From Streptomyces tubercidicus (GTDB lineage: Bacteria; Actinomycetota; Actinomycetes; Streptomycetales; Streptomycetaceae), in contig NZ_CP114205.1 in the NCBI RefSeq assembly GCF_027497495.1, positions 2,976,001 to 3,040,000 on the forward strand: a DNA stretch of 64,000 nucleotides, written 5' to 3'. Below the pieces are notes generated by a model. The model was not told the DNA's origin. It saw only the letters and a list, made by a program, of their open reading frames with translations, and ran no database searches. The stretch's first letter is position 1; each line of letters opens with the position of its first letter. Shown here piece by piece: positions 59,944 through 64,000 of the stretch. A program made the translations under genes and the position numbers.

Positions 59944-61152
59944 TCATGGTGCGGAGCGGACCGTGGTTGCCAACTCTCCGTTCCGCGGAGCGACGAGGTG
60001 CTTTTGGCGCAGCAGCCGGGACTGTTTGGGCATGTTCCAGCCCAGGACGCCGGTCACCTCGCCGTTCTCCCGGTACACAGCGACGAAGCGTCCCTGGGCC
60101 GGGTCGCCTTCGGCGATGCGGGTCTCGGCGGCCGGGGTGGGCAGACCGTGCACCTGGAGCTTGGCGTCGTACTGATCGGTCCAGAAGTAGGGCGTCGGAG
60201 TGTAGGGACGTTCGGCGCCGAGGAGGTTCGCCGCGACGGCCTGGGCCTGCTCGGTCGCGTTGGTGCGATTCTCCAGGCGCAGCCGCCTGTCCAGCCCTTC
60301 GTGGTGCCAGGACGCCGCGTCTCCAACGGCGTAGACACCGGGCGCGGCACGGCAGTAGGCATCGCACTCCACGCCGTCACCGAGCGCCAGCCCGCTGCCT
60401 TCCAGCCACTCGGTGGCCGGCCGCGCCCCGATCGCCACGACGACCGTGTCGGCGCGCAGCACCTCCCCCGAGGCCAGACGGACCCCGCACACCCTGCCCC
60501 CGCTGCCGGCCAGGGCCTCGACCGCGGCCCCGAGGCGCAGATCCACCCCGCGCTCGGTGTGGAGACGCGCGAGGAATCCCCCCACCCTGCCGCCGACCTG
60601 ACTGCCCAGCAGAACGGACCCGAAGCCCGCGAGCGTGACTTCCACGCCCATGGCACGGGCCGAGGCGGCGATCTCCGCACCCAGCACGCCCTCGCCCACC
60701 ACCACCAGGCGGCGACCGGCCGCCAGGTCACAGCGCAGCGCCAGCGCGTCGTCGAGGGTGCGCATCACATGCACTCCCGCGAGTTCTTCCTGGTCCGGCA
60801 GCATTCGGGGGCGCAGCCCGGTGGCGATGACCAGCGCATCGCCACGCACCACGCGCCCCGTGGCGGTGGTCACCGCACGCTCTGCCGCGTCGCACATGAC
60901 AGCCGGCTCGGCCCGGATGAACTCCGCCTCCAGAGAGGCGAGATGCTCCGGCGAGCGCAACTGAGTCCGCGACGGCTCCCAGGCGCCGGTCAGCACCTGC
61001 TTCGACAACGGCGGGCGGTCATAGGGGAGATGGCGTTCGGCGTCCAGGAGGGTCAGCCGTCCCTCGTAGCCCTGACGGCGCAGCGCCTCCGCTGTCGCCA
61101 GGCCGGCCGACGAGCCACCGACGATCACCACCTTGCCGGGGCGGGTCACCAC
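59944..61152 (-). CDS. Ferredoxin reductase (FAD/NAD-dependent)
   Basis: 402 residues. FAD loop KVVIVGGSSAGLATAEALRR, the ferredoxin-reductase motif LPYDRPPLSKQVLTG, the NAD loop LVVVGEGVLGAEIAASARAMG and the FAD-binding block PGVYAVGDAASW. It passes electrons from NAD(P)H to the ferredoxin two genes downstream. It is the first gene of the operon; the repeat-rich operator lies 200 bp upstream. It starts at a GTG. Confidence 0.93.
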   Translation of the reverse strand: MVTRPGKVVIVGGSSAGLATAEALRRQGYEGRLTLLDAERHLPYDRPPLSKQVLTGAWEPSRTQLRSPEHLASLEAEFIRAEPAVMCDAAERAVTTATGRVVRGDALVIATGLRPRMLPDQEELAGVHVMRTLDDALALRCDLAAGRRLVVVGEGVLGAEIAASARAMGVEVTLAGFGSVLLGSQVGGRVGGFLARLHTERGVDLRLGAAVEALAGSGGRVCGVRLASGEVLRADTVVVAIGARPATEWLEGSGLALGDGVECDAYCRAAPGVYAVGDAASWHHEGLDRRLRLENRTNATEQAQAVAANLLGAERPYTPTPYFWTDQYDAKLQVHGLPTPAAETRIAEGDPAQGRFVAVYRENGEVTGVLGWNMPKQSRLLRQKHLVAPRNGELATTVRSAP

Positions 61153-61343
61153 GCCGCGCCCGCCGGGTCCACGGAGCCCCGAGGGGAAGCCGCTCCGGGA
61201 AACGGGCCTCGGTCAGTTCGGTTCCACATGTGAACGACTGCTTCCTCACTTCATTCGACAGGGATCGGCGCGGCACGGCCGGCGCGCGACGGGGCGGGAC
61301 GGGGTCTCACGGGCCCGGTCGGAAGCCCGGTGCCGCAACCTCG

Positions 61344-61350
61344 ATTCATA
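61344..61350 (-). promoter_or_regulatory. Promoter of the reductase-P450-ferredoxin operon
   Basis: TATGAAT on the minus strand directly downstream of the 30-bp operator, a plausible -10 box with the -35 region inside the operator. This would give a leader of about 185 bases. Confidence 0.5.
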
Positions 61351-61352
61351 CC

Positions 61353-61382
61353 CGACAGATGTAGGTTAACCGACAGCTGTCG
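61353..61382. promoter_or_regulatory. TetR-type operator upstream of the P450 operon
   Basis: A 30-bp element with two dyads (CGACA-N2-TGTAG and CGACA-N2-TGTCG) joined by GTTAAC. It matches the element at 62500-62529 at 24 of 30 positions, and it borders the -10 box of the P450 operon. Confidence 0.75.
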
Positions 61383-61880
61383 CATTGCAAGTGGCCGTGG
61401 CTCTTGGGGCTGCGTCAGCGGGGGCGGATGTGCGCACAGATGCGCGCGCGGATGCGCCCGGTCCGGCGGCTCGGAGTCTGGAGCTCGCGGCGGCAGGGGG
61501 AGGAAGGGGGCTTGCGGCGGCAACCGCAGAGAGGCTCGGGGGCGCAGTGAATGTGCACCCCCAAGCCCCTCTGCGCAGGCCGATGGGCGAAAGCGCAGAT
61601 CAGAGGCAGGGCCCGTGCCGACCGGGCGGGCGCGGAGCCGGTGGGTGCCGCCGCGGAGGGGCGGAGAGCTGATCGCGGTGCGCGAGGCCGGTGATTACGG
61701 CACGAGCGCACGCACACCGCCCGCGTGCAACGAGGGGCACGAGCGGGAGTCGCGCAAAGCAGGTCAGGGAGGGGCGGCGTCAGGGAGGGGCGGCGCCAGG
61801 CAGGGGCGATCTCATCGCCTCACGGGTGCGGCCCGCTCCAGCGCCGGGTTGTCGGCCGGCGGCCCTGCGTACGGGGTCGC
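61383..61880. other. ~500-bp non-coding region between the P450 operator and the TetR gene
   Basis: No protein-like ORF is seen. It is G-rich on the plus strand and contains a short direct repeat, TCAGGGAGGGGCGGCG, at about 61765 and 61781 with a third partial copy. No promoter is recognised. Confidence 0.5.
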
Positions 61881-62480
61881 TCAGGCGGGCCGGGCGAGTG
61901 TCGCGGCGACCAGCTGTGGCCAGATCGCAGTGGCGAAGCGTTCCGGCGTTCCCGGGCAGCCGCGGTGGAGCCAGTCCGCGATGGCGCCGAGAAGCGCTCC
62001 GGAGACAAAGGCGGCCGCGGAGTCGTCCGTACCGCCCTCACTGTCGGTGAGCTGGGCGGAAAGTCTCGGCCGGATGGATTCCGTCATGCGCTGCAGGAGG
62101 TGGTTGATCACCCGGGCGCTGCCATCGGCACCGAGAAGAGCCTCATAGAGCGCGCGATGTTCGGCGACGTGGGCGAACATCGCCGTGAGGGAGGGGTGCG
62201 AGCCCTCCGTCGAGGAATCCCCCTCCGAGGAATCCCCGTTCACCGAGAGCGCCGAGGTCGCGGAGAGCAGCTGGTCGAACATCTCCGTGCAGGCCGAGGC
62301 GGCCAGGTCATGCACGTCTGTGTAGTGCTCGTAGAAAGTCGAGCGGTGCACGTCAGCGCGGCCGGTCACGTCGGAGACCGAGATCTGACTGAGGTCGCGG
62401 TCACCGATCAATTCCAGTAGCGCGCCCTCCATCGCGGTACGGGAGCGGCGGGAACGGCGGTCACTCTGCTGAACGGGCAC
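61881..62480 (-). CDS. TetR-family regulator of the P450/SDR pair
   Basis: 199 residues. Helix-turn-helix near the N-terminus (AMEGALLELIGDRDLSQISVSDVTGRADVHRSTFYEHYTDVHDL) and a C-terminal domain with VAEHRALYEALLGADG, typical of TetR_C_33-like proteins. The start is a GTG six bases after TACAAT (plus-strand 62487-62492), so it is probably leaderless. The second copy of the operator covers its -35 region, implying autoregulation. The same element stands before the P450 operon. Confidence 0.9.
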   Translation of the reverse strand: MPVQQSDRRSRRSRTAMEGALLELIGDRDLSQISVSDVTGRADVHRSTFYEHYTDVHDLAASACTEMFDQLLSATSALSVNGDSSEGDSSTEGSHPSLTAMFAHVAEHRALYEALLGADGSARVINHLLQRMTESIRPRLSAQLTDSEGGTDDSAAAFVSGALLGAIADWLHRGCPGTPERFATAIWPQLVAATLARPA

Positions 62481-62499
62481 GGAGCCATTGTAGTGTCAC

Positions 62500-62529
62500 C
62501 CACACCTGTAGGATAACCGACAAGTGTCG
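62500..62529. promoter_or_regulatory. TetR-type operator between tetR and the SDR gene
   Basis: A 30-bp element (TGTAGGATAACCGACA in its middle, then TGTCG) matching 24 of 30 positions of the one at 61353-61382. It covers the -35 region of the leaderless tetR gene and lies 117 bp upstream of the SDR start. Confidence 0.75.
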
Positions 62530-62645
62530 GAGTCGCGTGAGACGTCACCGGAGCGGCATCTCCGACAGTTCACGAAACCCGGCCCATAGGCCCCGCACGC
62601 CCCGCACACCCGGCAGTTCTGCCGGCCATCGAGAAGGTGGAAGAC

Positions 62646-63458
62646 ATGAGCCAGTCAGTAGTCGTCGTCATCGGTGTCGGCGGGATGGGAGAGTCCATCG
62701 CCCGCCGCCTGGGCTCCGGAGCCCGGCTCCTGATCGCAGACTTCAACGCCGAGGCCCTGGAAGCCGTCCGTGCGCAACTGGAGAAGGACGGGTACGCCGT
62801 CACGGCCGCCCCGGTCGATGTCTCATCCCGGGAATCCGTCTGCGCGCTGGCGCGCCAGGCCGCCGGCCTCGGTCCGGTGCGGACCGTGGTCCACACGGCC
62901 GGACTCTCGCCCGCGCAAGCGTCCATCGCCGCCATACTCGCCGTCGACCTGCTGGGGGTCGCAATCGTGCTGGAGGAATTCGGACAGGTCGTCGCCCCAG
63001 GCGGTTCCGGCGTGGTCATCGCCAGCATGGCCGGCCACCGGAACTCCGGGCTGTCCGGCGAAGAAGCCGTGCAACTGGCCACGACACCGGCCGACGAACT
63101 GCTCTCCCTACCGGTCGCGGCCAAGGAACGGTTCTCCGGCCCAGAGGCGGCCTATGCCTTCTCCAAGGAAGCCAACCTGTTGCGCGTGAGGGCCGCGAGC
63201 TCCACCTGGGGCGCACGGAACGCACGGATCAACTCCGTGAGTCCCGGAGCGATCGCCACCCCCATGGGGCAGGCGGAACTCGCCGGCGAACACGGGGACC
63301 AGATGCGGAGGATGATTGCCGCCTCCAACGCCAAGCGAGCCGGAACAGCGGCCGACATCACCGACGCCGTCGCCTTCCTCGTCGGCCCGTCAGCAAGCTT
63401 CATCTCCGGCACCGATCTGCTCGTGGACGGCGGCGTCACGGCACTCGCCGTCGGCTGA
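62646..63458 (+). CDS. Short-chain dehydrogenase/reductase
   Basis: 270 residues. Cofactor loop VVVVIGVGGMGESIARRL (acidic residue in LLIADFN favours NAD), Ser of the active site in VVIASMAGHR, and YxxxK in EAAYAFSKEANLLRVRA; C-terminal RRMIAASNAKRAGTAADITDAVAFLVGPSASFISGTDLLVDGG. It appears complete and active. It may oxidise a product of the P450 or protect against its substrate, since both seem to be under the same TetR. AAGGTGG is five bases before the ATG. Confidence 0.92.
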   Translation: MSQSVVVVIGVGGMGESIARRLGSGARLLIADFNAEALEAVRAQLEKDGYAVTAAPVDVSSRESVCALARQAAGLGPVRTVVHTAGLSPAQASIAAILAVDLLGVAIVLEEFGQVVAPGGSGVVIASMAGHRNSGLSGEEAVQLATTPADELLSLPVAAKERFSGPEAAYAFSKEANLLRVRAASSTWGARNARINSVSPGAIATPMGQAELAGEHGDQMRRMIAASNAKRAGTAADITDAVAFLVGPSASFISGTDLLVDGGVTALAVG

Positions 63459-63476
63459 CGTCACTGGCTCGGCTGA

Positions 63477-63504
63477 TGCCCCTCACTGGCATCTGTGAGG
63501 GGCA
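63477..63504. terminator. Hairpin terminator between SDR and cdd
   Basis: A perfect 10-bp stem (TGCCCCTCAC and complement) with an 8-base loop, 19 bases after the SDR stop, serving both convergent genes. Confidence 0.8.
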
Positions 63505-63564
63505 GGCCCCAGGGCCCGGCCGGTCGGCCGGGAATTGCCGCAGAGAGCATCAGCCCCCGCCCCG

Positions 63565-63981
63565 TCACCCCCTCAAATGCCCCGGCCCGAACGCATCCGG
63601 CAGCAGCTCCGACAGTGGGCGGATGCCTGCCGTCGTGTCGACCAGCAGCTCCGGGCCGCCGTGTTCGTACAGCAGCTGTCGGCAGCGGCCGCAGGGGACG
63701 AGCAGAGCACCGGTGCCGTCGACGCAGGTGAAGGCGATGAGCCGGGGGGTCGTAGTGGTGTCGGGGCGGTGGGTGAACAGGTCGGAGATCAGGGCGCATT
63801 CGGCGCAGAGGGAGAGGCCGTAGGAGGCGTTCTCGACGTTGCAGCCGATGAGGGTGCGGCCGTCGTTCACGAGGGCCGCGGCGCCTACGGGGTAGCCGGA
63901 ATACGGGGCGTAGGCCCGGGACATCGCGTCCCGGGCCTGCGCGCGCAGTGCGGTCCAGTCGACCTGCACCGGTGGTGTCAT
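63565..63981 (-). CDS. cdd: Cytidine deaminase
   Basis: 138 residues. It deaminates (deoxy)cytidine to (deoxy)uridine, the substrate of the deoA enzyme. Zinc site: CAECALISD and PCGRCRQLL. The N-terminal YAPYSGYPVGAAALV block and the substrate block CNVENASYG are normal. The gene starts at 63981, close to the window edge, so its promoter and any copy of the regulon palindrome lie outside. In related genomes it is normally followed by deoA (from memory). Confidence 0.95.
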   Translation of the reverse strand: MTPPVQVDWTALRAQARDAMSRAYAPYSGYPVGAAALVNDGRTLIGCNVENASYGLSLCAECALISDLFTHRPDTTTTPRLIAFTCVDGTGALLVPCGRCRQLLYEHGGPELLVDTTAGIRPLSELLPDAFGPGHLRG

Positions 63982-64000
63982 GTGCCTTGTCCTCGGCGGT

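Noticed and set aside
61330..62148. 272-codon plus-strand frame between the reductase and tetR
   Set aside because: Low-complexity Gly/Arg/Ala sequence antisense to the end of tetR, no recognisable start site.
53116..63458. Antibiotic biosynthetic cluster (glycosyltransferase plus P450 plus SDR)
   Set aside because: No polyketide, peptide-synthetase, terpene or sugar-nucleotide gene is nearby, and the glycosyltransferase is separated from the P450 operon by an unrelated transport unit.
1..64000. rRNA, tRNA, riboswitch, integrase or transposase genes
   Set aside because: None was recognised on either strand; a covariance-model search could still find a small RNA.

Overview
The window is chromosomal DNA of a Streptomyces or a very close relative. 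It is extremely GC-rich, with G or C at most third codon positions. Many genes start without a leader at a TANNNT box about 6 to 8 bases before ATG or GTG. It also carries the AfsQ1/AfsQ2/SigQ trio, a PccB-epsilon acyl-CoA carboxylase pair, PspC, L,D-transpeptidase and LAxTG-sortase substrate genes. From about 4.4 to 49.7 kb the gene order looks like the conserved core of the Streptomyces chromosome (recalled order, not searched).

Layout. 0-4.4 kb: the end of a LuxR regulator, a methyltransferase, AraC, DUF2786 and tandem-GNAT genes. 4.4-10.1 kb: L,D-transpeptidase, a sortase-anchored small protein, hutH and a GAF-GGDEF protein, with several short tandem arrays between them. 10.5-24 kb: enoyl-CoA hydratase, adenylate cyclase, biotin ligase, the carboxyltransferase and epsilon subunits, a PBP, Maf, MOSC and DJ-1 proteins, the biotin-carboxylase/BCCP subunit and an esterase. 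Biotin ligase and all parts of a biotin-dependent carboxylase therefore lie within 10 kb. 24.4-36 kb: TetR, a DeoR-family regulator, a flavoprotein quinone reductase, then purine nucleoside phosphorylase, a phosphohexo/pentomutase, deoC and an overlapping aldehyde dehydrogenase pair. 36-42.9 kb: a uridine kinase-like protein, sigQ, afsQ1-afsQ2-lipoprotein, VanZ and PspC. 43-49.7 kb: adenosine deaminase, a serine-less alpha/beta hydrolase fold protein, LysR/MFS, Uma2 and thymidine phosphorylase. 49.9-63.5 kb: an accessory stretch with an NCS1 transporter carrying a Cys-rich tail, a glycosyltransferase, an AbgT/carboxypeptidase-G2-like/AsnC set, and a TetR-controlled P450 operon with a divergent SDR gene. 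63.6 kb: cytidine deaminase.

How the genes work together. The strongest system-level signal is a scattered nucleoside-catabolism regulon. The 12-bp palindrome CTACGCGCGTAG sits at the promoters of purine nucleoside phosphorylase, deoC and adenosine deaminase, and a degenerate copy sits before thymidine phosphorylase. With cytidine deaminase, the mutase and the aldehyde dehydrogenase pair, these genes give a complete route from deoxynucleosides to glyceraldehyde-3-phosphate and acetate. The second is a three-component P450 operon (reductase, P450, ferredoxin). A 30-bp operator before it recurs at 24 of 30 bases over the promoter of the neighbouring leaderless tetR gene, between tetR and the SDR gene.

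No rRNA, tRNA, CRISPR array, transposase or prophage gene was recognised. Nothing in the window is clearly a new defence or mobile system.
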